The notes under the pieces: model-generated
What the model was told of the DNA's origin: nothing
The model's database searches: none
What the model saw: the letters and a program-made list of their open reading frames with translations, nothing else
From: Flavobacteriales bacterium CG18_big_fil_WC_8_21_14_2_50_32_9
GTDB lineage: Bacteria; Bacteroidota; Bacteroidia; Flavobacteriales_E; Vicingaceae
Assembly: GCA_002770955.1 (NCBI GenBank)
Contig: PCUH01000252.1
Coordinates: 1-9,305, forward strand
Length of the DNA stretch: 9,305 bases
Direction: 5' to 3'
Position numbers and translations under genes: made by a program
Shown: positions 1-7,141 of the stretch, in pieces
How positions within the stretch are numbered: the stretch's first letter is position 1
Layout of the letters: each line of letters begins with the position of its first letter

Positions 1-19
1 ATTTTTAGCGAACACATAC

Positions 20-72
20 TTTATTCGTTGCATTTAATGCATCAAATATACGTTTTATTCGTTGCACTTAGT
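20..72. repeat. Short direct repeat, two copies of a 13-nt unit
   Basis: The 13-mer TTTATTCGTTGCA occurs at 20-32 and again at 54-66, exactly 34 bases apart, and similarity continues for about six more bases after each copy. A small inverted repeat, TGCATT-T-AATGCA, lies at 29-41. The stretch is just downstream of the stop of the minus-strand acetyltransferase gene, so it could be part of a 3' end or the edge of a longer repeat running out of the window. There is no T-tract that would make a convincing terminator. No coding potential is visible in 1-86. Confidence 0.4.
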
Positions 73-86
73 TTTACAGAAAGACA

Positions 87-638
87 CTAATTGTAACTTT
101 TCCATAAATTTTTTGTGATTCCATACTGTACATAACTAAAATAGGTATCTCCTTTTTTAATGTGGTCTATTAATTCACCTTCTTTTTGCATGCCACACTT
201 TTGCATTACTTTTCCTGAAGCAGGATTTTCAAAAATATGCACACCAAAAATTTTATTTAAGTTGAGTTGTTCAAAACCAAAGTTTATAATTGTAGCTAAT
301 GCATCACTGCAATAGCCTTTGTTCCAATAGGGTTTTCCTAGCCAATAGCCAACTTCTGCTCTGTCAAAATTGGGTTCAATGGCTAAATCTATTCCACCAA
401 TAAAATTGTTGGTTGCAGTATCTTCTATCCCAAAAATATATTGATTTTTGTTTTCAAATCCTTTACGAGCCATATTAATCCAAAAGCGAGCATCATTTTC
501 CGAATAAGGAAAAGGAATGTTTAATGTAACTTCCGAAATTGCTTTTTCTTTCATTAGTTCTAAGATAGTTGGTATGTCATTTTCTTCTATCTTTCGTAGA
601 ATTAGTTTTTTTGTAGTTATGATAGGAAATGGGTGCAT
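87..638 (-). CDS. GNAT family N-acetyltransferase (RimJ/RimL-like)
   Basis: This 183-residue protein has the layout of the Acetyltransf_3 branch of GNAT enzymes, which move an acetyl group from acetyl-CoA to an amine on a protein N-terminus or small molecule, normally in the cytoplasm. Visible signs are the N-terminal TxxLxLR segment (residues 9-15), the strand AEVGYWLG (94-101), the acetyl-CoA loop region YWNKGYCSDA (104-113) and the late block FENPASGKVMQKCGM (136-150), where an asparagine and a serine begin the last helix as in RimJ/RimL. The loop differs from the usual YWGKGYATEA form but keeps its glycine. The length is normal. The start ATG (638-636) overlaps the TAA stop of the VWA gene by one base (TAATG), so translation is probably coupled. 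The substrate cannot be told from sequence; a ribosomal protein, an antibiotic or a metabolite are all possible. Confidence 0.88.
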   Translation of the reverse strand: MHPFPIITTKKLILRKIEENDIPTILELMKEKAISEVTLNIPFPYSENDARFWINMARKGFENKNQYIFGIEDTATNNFIGGIDLAIEPNFDRAEVGYWLGKPYWNKGYCSDALATIINFGFEQLNLNKIFGVHIFENPASGKVMQKCGMQKEGELIDHIKKGDTYFSYVQYGITKNLWKSYN

Positions 639-2011
639 TAAAATCTTACTTGAGTGGATAATCCTGATGTTATTTTAAATGATTTTTCTTTGGTATAAAT
701 TACTTGCTTTAGGTTGACTCCTCGCTGCACTATGCGGTAATTCCCAGGTTGCAAAACGATTGTTTCTCTTGAGCTGTTTATTGAGAATGTGTAAATTAAC
801 TCCAGTTTATTGTTTTTTTCTTCAAAAATACTTGTAATTCCATTGCTTGGTAAAAAGAAAATACCTAAACCGGGTTCGGGTAAAAAAACTTTTGTTGTAT
901 GACTTTGTTTGATATTCACATTATTGATAGATGTTCTAGGAAGTGTAAGAATTTCCAAATCATAATCGCCTGTGATGTATTTTGTTGTTTTGGCAAAATC
1001 TTGAATATGAAATGTAGCCAAGTCGCCTTTTTTCCGAACAATACATTTCAAATCTTTATATTCGTTGAGTCCGTTCATTTCGAGTTGCAAAAATCCTTGA
1101 GGTGCATCTAACGCTATTATATTATGCTTTCCAGGAATTATCGTTATATCTTCTTTGTGAACAGGTGGCAACGTATGCACTACTAAATCATATTTTAATG
1201 CAGGGTCGAGCGGAATAGTATCAGGATTTCCTCTGTAATTCATGGTATGTATGAAGTTATATTCTATTTTTTTTGAAAAACTATTGTAAAAAGTCATGTT
1301 TACATCAGTTTCGGTTGGAAGCCCGTTGGCATCTATTAAATTAACCTGAACGGTAGTGTTGTTCATGGCTTGGGAAATAACAATAGTTAATACATTTTCA
1401 AAAGAAGCTTGGTCTTTGGTTTCATAAAAAGTACCTACACATTTAAAAGCATCGGCAATTTCTAAATCCAATCCCATGCCTATTACAAATGGTTTTAGCG
1501 TTACACCATTTTTTTGCAGCGCAAGAGCAACTGCACAAGGATCTCCATCACATTCTTCTTTGCCATCGGTAATTAAAATAATGATGTTTCGGCAATTATT
1601 ACAGGGCGGAAAGTCGTTTTTAGTTTGTTCTAAGGAGTAGGCAATAGGCGTAGTACCAATTGGATAAATTTGTTTTAGCTTTGTTTTTATTGCTTCATAA
1701 TTGTTGGATTTAAAAGGAACTTCTAATTTAGAATCTTCACAACTTCTATTACCTGTTGCAACAGAGTACTGATGTCCATAAATACGTAAAGCAACTTCTA
1801 AATGCTCTACTTTTTTTAAACTATCCATTAAATTACTAAGTAAACGGGTTGCTACTACCATTTTTTGCTCTCCACTCCATTGCCCCAACATACTTTGAGA
1901 TGCATCTAACACAAATAAAATTCTTGTCTTTGGTTGATTTTGGGCAAAAGAGGATATGACTATAAATAGGCTTATAGTTAAGGATAGAATATATTTAGTT
2001 AAGCGGTTCAT
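638..2011 (-). CDS. Exported von Willebrand factor type A (VWA) domain protein
   Basis: The 457-residue product begins with a signal peptide: basic residues in the first six positions, a hydrophobic stretch to about residue 22, and likely cleavage after FAQ near 24. A VWA domain follows at about 29-215. Its metal-ion-dependent adhesion site is visible as DASQS (36-40), a conserved Thr in IGTTPI (118-123) and the Asp of ITDGKEEC (147-154). Several cysteines (91, 137, 140, 154, 159) suggest disulfide bonds, which fits export. Residues from about 220 to 457 look like beta-rich repeats, possibly Ig-like, without a family I can name; they lack a T9SS sorting signal and end in VRF. VWA domains bind protein partners through a divalent metal, so a role in adhesion or an envelope complex is an inference. 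The stop overlaps the start of the acetyltransferase gene. The start was chosen because the signal peptide follows it directly. Confidence 0.88.
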   Translation of the reverse strand: MNRLTKYILSLTISLFIVISSFAQNQPKTRILFVLDASQSMLGQWSGEQKMVVATRLLSNLMDSLKKVEHLEVALRIYGHQYSVATGNRSCEDSKLEVPFKSNNYEAIKTKLKQIYPIGTTPIAYSLEQTKNDFPPCNNCRNIIILITDGKEECDGDPCAVALALQKNGVTLKPFVIGMGLDLEIADAFKCVGTFYETKDQASFENVLTIVISQAMNNTTVQVNLIDANGLPTETDVNMTFYNSFSKKIEYNFIHTMNYRGNPDTIPLDPALKYDLVVHTLPPVHKEDITIIPGKHNIIALDAPQGFLQLEMNGLNEYKDLKCIVRKKGDLATFHIQDFAKTTKYITGDYDLEILTLPRTSINNVNIKQSHTTKVFLPEPGLGIFFLPSNGITSIFEEKNNKLELIYTFSINSSRETIVLQPGNYRIVQRGVNLKQVIYTKEKSFKITSGLSTQVRF

Positions 2012-2143
2012 TTTATCAGTCTTCAGTTGTTCGGTTCGTAATCATTAATGGACAAAAGTTAAGATTTATTAGTTGATTATATGCATACTACGATTGTTTA
2101 ACAAATATTCATAATTAAATTAGTGTCTGTCAGTAATATCGAG

Positions 2144-2269
2144 AGACTGAACTATATTGTTCGAGTTCGAGGCATTCGAAGTTTTGAAAATCAGGAGCCC
2201 TGATAGCTATCGGGATGACTGGTTTTTAAAACAAGAATAACGAAGAAATCGGACAATATAGACAGGCTC
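2144..2269. repeat. Long imperfect palindrome in the intergenic region
   Basis: The gap between the transketolase stop and the VWA start (2012-2272) has no coding potential, but most of its right half is a large inverted repeat. Its centre is the perfect 10-bp palindrome GATAGCTATC (2202-2211). Arms 2153-2206 and 2207-2260 align without any gap: 35 of 54 positions are complementary by my hand count, and about five more would pair as G-U in RNA. The outer ends TATATTGT (2153-2160) and ACAATATA (2253-2260) match perfectly, and similarity goes on to about 2144 and 2269 with one gap. Transcribed from either strand it would fold into a hairpin of more than 100 nt. It could act as a terminator or mRNA-stabilising structure for transketolase, or be a MITE-like or REP-like repeat. 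Its core recurs at 3315-3331. Confidence 0.72.
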
Positions 2270-2272
2270 TAA

Positions 2273-3118
2273 TTAATAATCTCCAAGCGTTTCTTCTAAC
2301 TGTCCTAAAGCTAATGCTAATTGCTCATCATTTGGAGCTACTCCGTGCCATTTGTGGCTTCCCATCATAAAATCAACTCCTTGTCCCATTTCTGTTTTCA
2401 TAATAATAATAACGGGTTTTTGTTTGTCAAGGTGTGTTTTAGCCTTATTAAGTGTTGTAATTATTTCCTGCATTTTATTGCCGTTCATTTCTAACACGTC
2501 CCAGCCAAAAGCTTGCCATTTAGCTTTTAAATTTCCCAAACTCATTACTTCATCCGTGCTTCCATCAATTTGCTGTCCGTTGGCATCCACACAAGCAATG
2601 ATATTATCTACTTTGTTGTGAGCGGCATACATAGCAGCTTCCCAAATTTGTCCTTCTTGCAACTCGCCATCGCCATGCAATGAAAAAACAATGCTTTTAT
2701 CGTTATTTAGTTTTTTTGTGAGTGCTGCTCCAATTGCATTTGATAATCCTTGACCTAACGATCCGCTTGCTATTCTTATTCCTTCTAATCCTTCGTGGGT
2801 GGTAGGATGACCTTGTAAACGGCTATTTAATTTTCTAAATGTGCTTAATTCTTTCATATCAAAATAGCCAGAACGAGCCAACACACTATAAAACAAAGGA
2901 GAAATATGCCCATTAGATAAAAAGAAAATATCCTGATTTTTACCATCCATATCAAACGGTTTTGGTGTGTGGTGCATCACTTCAAAATAAAGAGCAACCA
3001 AATAATCTGTGCAACCTAATGAGCCACCAGGATGTCCAGAATTTACAGCATGAACCATTCGTACAATGTCTCTTCTTACTTGAGAAGCAATTTTTTCTAA
3101 TTCGATAATTGATGGCAT
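2273..3118 (-). CDS. Transketolase, N-terminal (thiamine diphosphate-binding) subunit
   Basis: The 281-residue protein is the N-terminal half of a split transketolase; one-piece transketolases are about 650-670 residues. Transketolase moves two-carbon ketol units between sugar phosphates in the non-oxidative pentose phosphate pathway, in the cytoplasm. The sequence shows the N-terminal SGHPGGSLG block (27-35, with His29), the SNGH segment near residue 70, and the thiamine diphosphate/Mg site beginning GDGELQEG (149-156) and ending VDANGQQ (177-183). The full-length enzyme needs a second subunit holding the pyrimidine-binding domain. That subunit gene normally follows directly, but the next gene here is an unrelated VWA gene. 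The protein looks complete and its last residues (ETLGDY) are typical of a free N-subunit. The close relative, the N-half of split 1-deoxyxylulose-5-phosphate synthase-like enzymes, is less likely. Confidence 0.93.
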   Translation of the reverse strand: MPSIIELEKIASQVRRDIVRMVHAVNSGHPGGSLGCTDYLVALYFEVMHHTPKPFDMDGKNQDIFFLSNGHISPLFYSVLARSGYFDMKELSTFRKLNSRLQGHPTTHEGLEGIRIASGSLGQGLSNAIGAALTKKLNNDKSIVFSLHGDGELQEGQIWEAAMYAAHNKVDNIIACVDANGQQIDGSTDEVMSLGNLKAKWQAFGWDVLEMNGNKMQEIITTLNKAKTHLDKQKPVIIIMKTEMGQGVDFMMGSHKWHGVAPNDEQLALALGQLEETLGDY

Positions 3119-3150
3119 TTTCTTTTTTTTTTGAAGGTTAAAATTTTGTT

Positions 3151-3158
3151 CAAAAGTA
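3151..3158 (-). promoter_or_regulatory. Candidate -7 promoter box for the transketolase gene
   Basis: On the minus strand the sequence TACTTTTG fits the Bacteroidota -7 consensus TAnnTTTG exactly, 32 bases before the transketolase ATG. No clear -33 TTTG element is present at the expected distance of about 19 bases, so this is a half-supported prediction. A run of ten T on the plus strand (A on the transcript) lies between the box and the start codon and would form an A-rich leader, common in this phylum. Confidence 0.35.
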
Positions 3159-3257
3159 GTTGAATTAAAAAAAAAGGAAGTCCTTTGTTGAAAACTTGTA
3201 ACAATTTAATAAACGATTGCTTTACAAGTGGTTTTTGATTCTATAATTAATAGTTGC

Positions 3258-3331
3258 CATCCCGACACCTGTATGGACAAACGAATGGTTATTCGTTTTG
3301 ATTTTATTCGTCTGTGATAGCTATCGGGATG
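3258..3331. repeat. Palindromic repeat in the divergent intergenic region
   Basis: The 420-bp region between the divergent transketolase and subtilase genes (3119-3538) contains no gene I can support. It holds a nested inverted repeat: outer arms CATCCCGA (3258-3265) and TCGGGATG (3324-3331) are perfect complements, and inside them AAACGAAT-GGTT-ATTCGTTT (3279-3298) is a perfect 8-bp stem with a 4-nt loop. The right arm contains the 17-mer TGATAGCTATCGGGATG (3315-3331), identical to 2201-2217. A T-rich run (3334-3339) follows, so it resembles a terminator on the plus strand, but no upstream plus-strand gene ends here. A dispersed repeat, or the end of an unseen small RNA, is more likely. The rest, 3340-3538, is A/T-rich leader sequence with no clear TAnnTTTG promoter. 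Confidence 0.65.
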
Positions 3332-3538
3332 TCTTTTTTATTAAATTAGGATACAAAGAATGAATAGAATTAAGCACAATAATTCAACGAATAAAAAAAA
3401 GAATTTCATACATTTATCAACTTAAAAATACACACTAAATTTTAAATTCATGAAATAGCCACGCAAAAGCATACAAGCACTGATGAAGATACACTGGCGT
3501 ATTCCATATGACCGAATTAACAAAATAAAAATACACAT

Positions 3539-6500
3539 ATGAAAAAAATTAACTGTTTTAGTCTTTTATTTATTGTTGCTGCTCTTTTTTCTTTTAGCAA
3601 TACTAATGCTCAACAAGCAAAATCACTCCATTTTAAATCGGGTAAAATTATTCCTGAATTAAATAGTAATCAACTAGAAAAACACATTGTTTCTCCAAAT
3701 GAGTTGGTAAATGGAAGTTATTTTAGAATCATACAATTTAGTGAAATACCAACATCATCTCAAAAAGAAAGTTTGATAAATTCAGGAATTACCTTGTTAG
3801 ATTATATGCCTGATTACGCTTTTTATGCATCTATTTTAGAAAATACAAATTTGAATGTATTGAAACAATACAATGTGATTAGTGTTTTGCCAATTGCTAT
3901 TGATTTCAAATTAACTCGTCAGTTAAAAGAAAAAAACTATCCACATTGGACTTTGTTTGGATTTGATCAGATAGAGTTAAACACCATGTATTTTTCTACT
4001 ATTTCAAAAATTCAGGCAGAAAATAAACTTAGAAAATTAGGAGCAACAATTTTAGTAAGCAATGATGTTCAAATCATTAACTTCAGAATAAATTTATCTA
4101 AATTAGAAGAAGTTTATACACAGTCCGAATTTTATTATTTTGAACAAATAGATGAACCTGGTCAGCCAGAAAATTTTCGGTCACGAACAAATAGTAGAAG
4201 TAACACCATCTCAACCGAATATGCAGGAGGAATAAAATTTGACGGAACAGGAATGACCGTGATGTTGCAAGATGATGGTATTATTGGGCCACACATTGAT
4301 TACACTGGTAGAATTGATTTAAGAGTTACTTCAAATAGTGGAAACCATGGAGACCATACTTCAGGAACAATAATGAGTGCAGGAAACTTAAACCCTAGAG
4401 GAAGAGGAATGGCTTCAGGAGCAGATTTATTAGTATATGGTTCAGATAATGCAAATTACAATCTTGTTCCCAATTTATATAACAATGAAGATGTTGTTAT
4501 TACATCTAAAAGTTATAGTAACGGATGTAACGCAGGATATACCTCTTTGGCTCGTCAATTAGACCAACAAATACGTCAATTACCATCATTAATTCATGTT
4601 TTTTCGGCTGGTAACTCAGGTGCTTCCGACTGTGGCTACGGTGCAGGAGCAGGATGGGGAAACATTACTGGAGGACACAAAGTTGGTAAAAATGTAGTTA
4701 CAGTAGGTAACCTTAGTTATACAGATGTGTTGGCTGGCTCTAGCAGTAGAGGCCCAGCAGAAGACGGAAGAATTAAACCAGATGTTTGTGCTGTAGGAAC
4801 AAATGTTTTTTCAACAATGGATGTGAATGATTATCAAACAATAAGTGGAACATCAATGGCTTGTCCGGGTGTTGCAGGTGTTTTTACTCAATTGTATCAT
4901 GCTTATAAAACAATGAATAGTGGTAATAATCCATTATCGGGGTTGATGAAAGGGATAGTGTTAAACACCTGTGATGAAGTTGGAAACTCTGGACCTGATT
5001 ACAAGTATGGGTGGGGAAGAATTAACGCTCGAAGAGCTTATGAAGTAATGAGTAATAATCAATATTTATCTTCAACAATTGCTCAAGGAGGTAACAATTC
5101 GCATGTAATTGCTGTTCCTGCAAACACTGCTCAAGTTAGAATTATGGTTTATTGGACCGATTATGAAGCAGTTGCAGGAGCTTCTGTGGCACTTGTAAAT
5201 AACCTTAATATGCAGGTGGTTGACCCAAGTTCTTCAACTTTTAATCCTTGGGTTTTAGACCCAACACCAAATGCAACAAGTTTGAACAATGTTGCAGTTA
5301 GAGGAATTGATAACTTGAACAATATGGAACAAGTTACCATTGATAATCCAACAGCAGGAAATTTTACAGTAAATGTAAATGGTTTTGCCATTCCTCAAGG
5401 ACCTCAAGAATATTTTGTTATTTATGAATTTATATCAAACAACATAACGCTAACTTACCCGATTGGAGGAGAAGGGCTTGCTCCAGGAACTATTGAAACT
5501 ATTCGTTGGGATGCGTTTAGCAATACAGGTAATTTTGCAGTAGAATATTCCATTAATAATGGCGTGAGTTGGTTGCCAGTTAACATGAATGTAAATGGAG
5601 CTCAACGCTATTTTGATTGGAATGTTCCTAATCAGCTTTCTGGATTAACTAAAGTGCGAGTTACCAGAGGAGTATATAATGATGAATCCGACCAAGTATT
5701 TTCAATTATAGGCACACCAACTAACCTACAAGTAAATTGGTCTTGTCCTGATTCCTTGAATTTTTCTTGGAATGCAGTTACAGGAGCAACAGGCTATGAA
5801 GTTTCCATGTTAGGAGTTAAATATATGGATTCAGTTGGAACTACTTCTAACACTAATATAACCTTATTGGCTCAATCTATTGACACAGTTTGGTTAAGTG
5901 TTCGTTCACTAGGTCCCAATAATGCTAGAGGAGAAAGGGCCATAGCAATTCAACGATTACCAGGCACATTTAGTTGTCCTATCCCTGTTGATGTGGCTAT
6001 GTCTAATTCATTACCCCAAAATAATACATCTATATTGAGTTGTATGACTCCTAATTTTGCTATAAGTATTGATGTTCTTAATGATGGATTGAATACACTT
6101 ACCAACATCCCCGTAAATTATACATTAAATGGAGGAACATCAGTAACAGAAAATATAGCAGGACCAATAGTTCCAGGAGCATCTGTTAATCATGTTTTTG
6201 CAACACAACCAACACCAGTTTCAGGAACTAATAATTTACTTGTTTGGGCAAGTATGGTTGGTGATGGAAACCCATTCAACGATACATTAATTTCTCAATT
6301 TAATTACAATACTTCAGCACCCAAAACATTGCCTTGGACAGAAAATTTTGAAACTTTCAGTCTTTGTGGCACTTCCTCCAATTGCGAAGCAGAAATTTGT
6401 GCCATGAATAATGATTTTACAAACTTAGCAAATGGAATTGATGATGACATTGATTGGAGAACAGACAATGGAGGAACACCTTCTACAGGAACAGGTCCTT

Positions 6501-7141
6501 CGCAAGATTTTAATCCTGGAACTAGTTCTGGGAAATACCTTTATTTAGAGCCATCAGGAGCACCAGTTTGTTCTAGCAAAGAGGCCATTTTATTATCACC
6601 ATGTATTGATTTAACAGGAACAAACAATCCAGTATTAAATTTTGCTTACAATATGAATGGAACAACCATGGGTGCTTTGTTTGTAGATGTTTTTTCCAAT
6701 GGCGTGTGGAATGTAAATTTAATTTCACCTTTAGTTGGAAATAAAGGAGCTAACTGGTTTACAGCAACAGCATCTCTAAATGCCTATGTAGGAAATGTAA
6801 TTAACATCAGATTTAGAGGTGTTACAGGTTCAAGTTGGGAAAGTGATTTAGCTATTGATGATATTAGCATTACACAAACCGTTGGAATTAGTGAAAATGC
6901 TTTTACAGGAATTTCAATTTACCCTAATCCTGTTAACAAACAATTAATTGTAAGTGGACTTACTGAAAATGATATAACAACATTAACCATAACAGATGTT
7001 ACAGGTAAAATTATAACTACATCTACGACCAGCTCAACCAACCAACAAATTATAGATGCAAGTGGCTTGTCAACAGGGATTTACTTTTTACAACTAACAT
7101 CTCCATCAGGCTCAAGAAACATTAAGTTTGTTAAAGAATGA
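3539..7141 (+). CDS. Secreted S8 (subtilisin-like) serine peptidase with T9SS sorting domain
   Basis: This 1200-residue protein is an extracellular or cell-surface endopeptidase. A signal peptide (residues 1 to about 25, ending NAQ) is followed by a long propeptide-like region (about 26-220). The S8 domain spans about 225-500, with Asp245 in DDG, His270 in HGDH, the oxyanion Asn359 in SAGNSG and Ser439 in SGTSMACPG, so the triad is intact. After it come a beta domain like that behind many large subtilases (about 510-630), a further beta module (633-722), a fibronectin III-like segment (about 725-810), a CARDB-like segment (about 813-925), a MAM/jelly-roll-like segment (about 930-1110) and a type A T9SS sorting domain from ISIYPNP (1125-1131) to the C-terminal FVKE. 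In the known family the signal peptide directs Sec export, and the C-terminal domain directs outer-membrane passage and is then cleaved. It probably digests external protein for nutrition. Assignment of the middle modules is by pattern only. The stop overlaps the next ORF (ATGA). Confidence 0.94.
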   Translation: MKKINCFSLLFIVAALFSFSNTNAQQAKSLHFKSGKIIPELNSNQLEKHIVSPNELVNGSYFRIIQFSEIPTSSQKESLINSGITLLDYMPDYAFYASILENTNLNVLKQYNVISVLPIAIDFKLTRQLKEKNYPHWTLFGFDQIELNTMYFSTISKIQAENKLRKLGATILVSNDVQIINFRINLSKLEEVYTQSEFYYFEQIDEPGQPENFRSRTNSRSNTISTEYAGGIKFDGTGMTVMLQDDGIIGPHIDYTGRIDLRVTSNSGNHGDHTSGTIMSAGNLNPRGRGMASGADLLVYGSDNANYNLVPNLYNNEDVVITSKSYSNGCNAGYTSLARQLDQQIRQLPSLIHVFSAGNSGASDCGYGAGAGWGNITGGHKVGKNVVTVGNLSYTDVLAGSSSRGPAEDGRIKPDVCAVGTNVFSTMDVNDYQTISGTSMACPGVAGVFTQLYHAYKTMNSGNNPLSGLMKGIVLNTCDEVGNSGPDYKYGWGRINARRAYEVMSNNQYLSSTIAQGGNNSHVIAVPANTAQVRIMVYWTDYEAVAGASVALVNNLNMQVVDPSSSTFNPWVLDPTPNATSLNNVAVRGIDNLNNMEQVTIDNPTAGNFTVNVNGFAIPQGPQEYFVIYEFISNNITLTYPIGGEGLAPGTIETIRWDAFSNTGNFAVEYSINNGVSWLPVNMNVNGAQRYFDWNVPNQLSGLTKVRVTRGVYNDESDQVFSIIGTPTNLQVNWSCPDSLNFSWNAVTGATGYEVSMLGVKYMDSVGTTSNTNITLLAQSIDTVWLSVRSLGPNNARGERAIAIQRLPGTFSCPIPVDVAMSNSLPQNNTSILSCMTPNFAISIDVLNDGLNTLTNIPVNYTLNGGTSVTENIAGPIVPGASVNHVFATQPTPVSGTNNLLVWASMVGDGNPFNDTLISQFNYNTSAPKTLPWTENFETFSLCGTSSNCEAEICAMNNDFTNLANGIDDDIDWRTDNGGTPSTGTGPSQDFNPGTSSGKYLYLEPSGAPVCSSKEAILLSPCIDLTGTNNPVLNFAYNMNGTTMGALFVDVFSNGVWNVNLISPLVGNKGANWFTATASLNAYVGNVINIRFRGVTGSSWESDLAIDDISITQTVGISENAFTGISIYPNPVNKQLIVSGLTENDITTLTITDVTGKIITTSTTSSTNQQIIDASGLSTGIYFLQLTSPSGSRNIKFVKE

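Noticed and set aside
899..1111. Plus-strand open frame of 70 codons opposite the VWA gene
   Set aside because: It lies wholly inside a well-supported gene on the other strand, and its translation has no motif or start context of its own.
2352..2621. Plus-strand open frame of 89 codons opposite transketolase
   Set aside because: It is antisense to the conserved thiamine-site region, and its composition follows from the transketolase codons.
5161..5391. Minus-strand open frame inside the subtilase gene
   Set aside because: The protease reading frame is continuous and conserved in type across it; nothing supports a second gene.
7100..7141. A single protease-RHS fusion protein broken by a frameshift
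   Set aside because: The sorting domain has its normal terminus FVKE before the stop, and the RHS frame has stops at 7123 and 7132 just upstream, so no single frameshift restores a sensible fusion.
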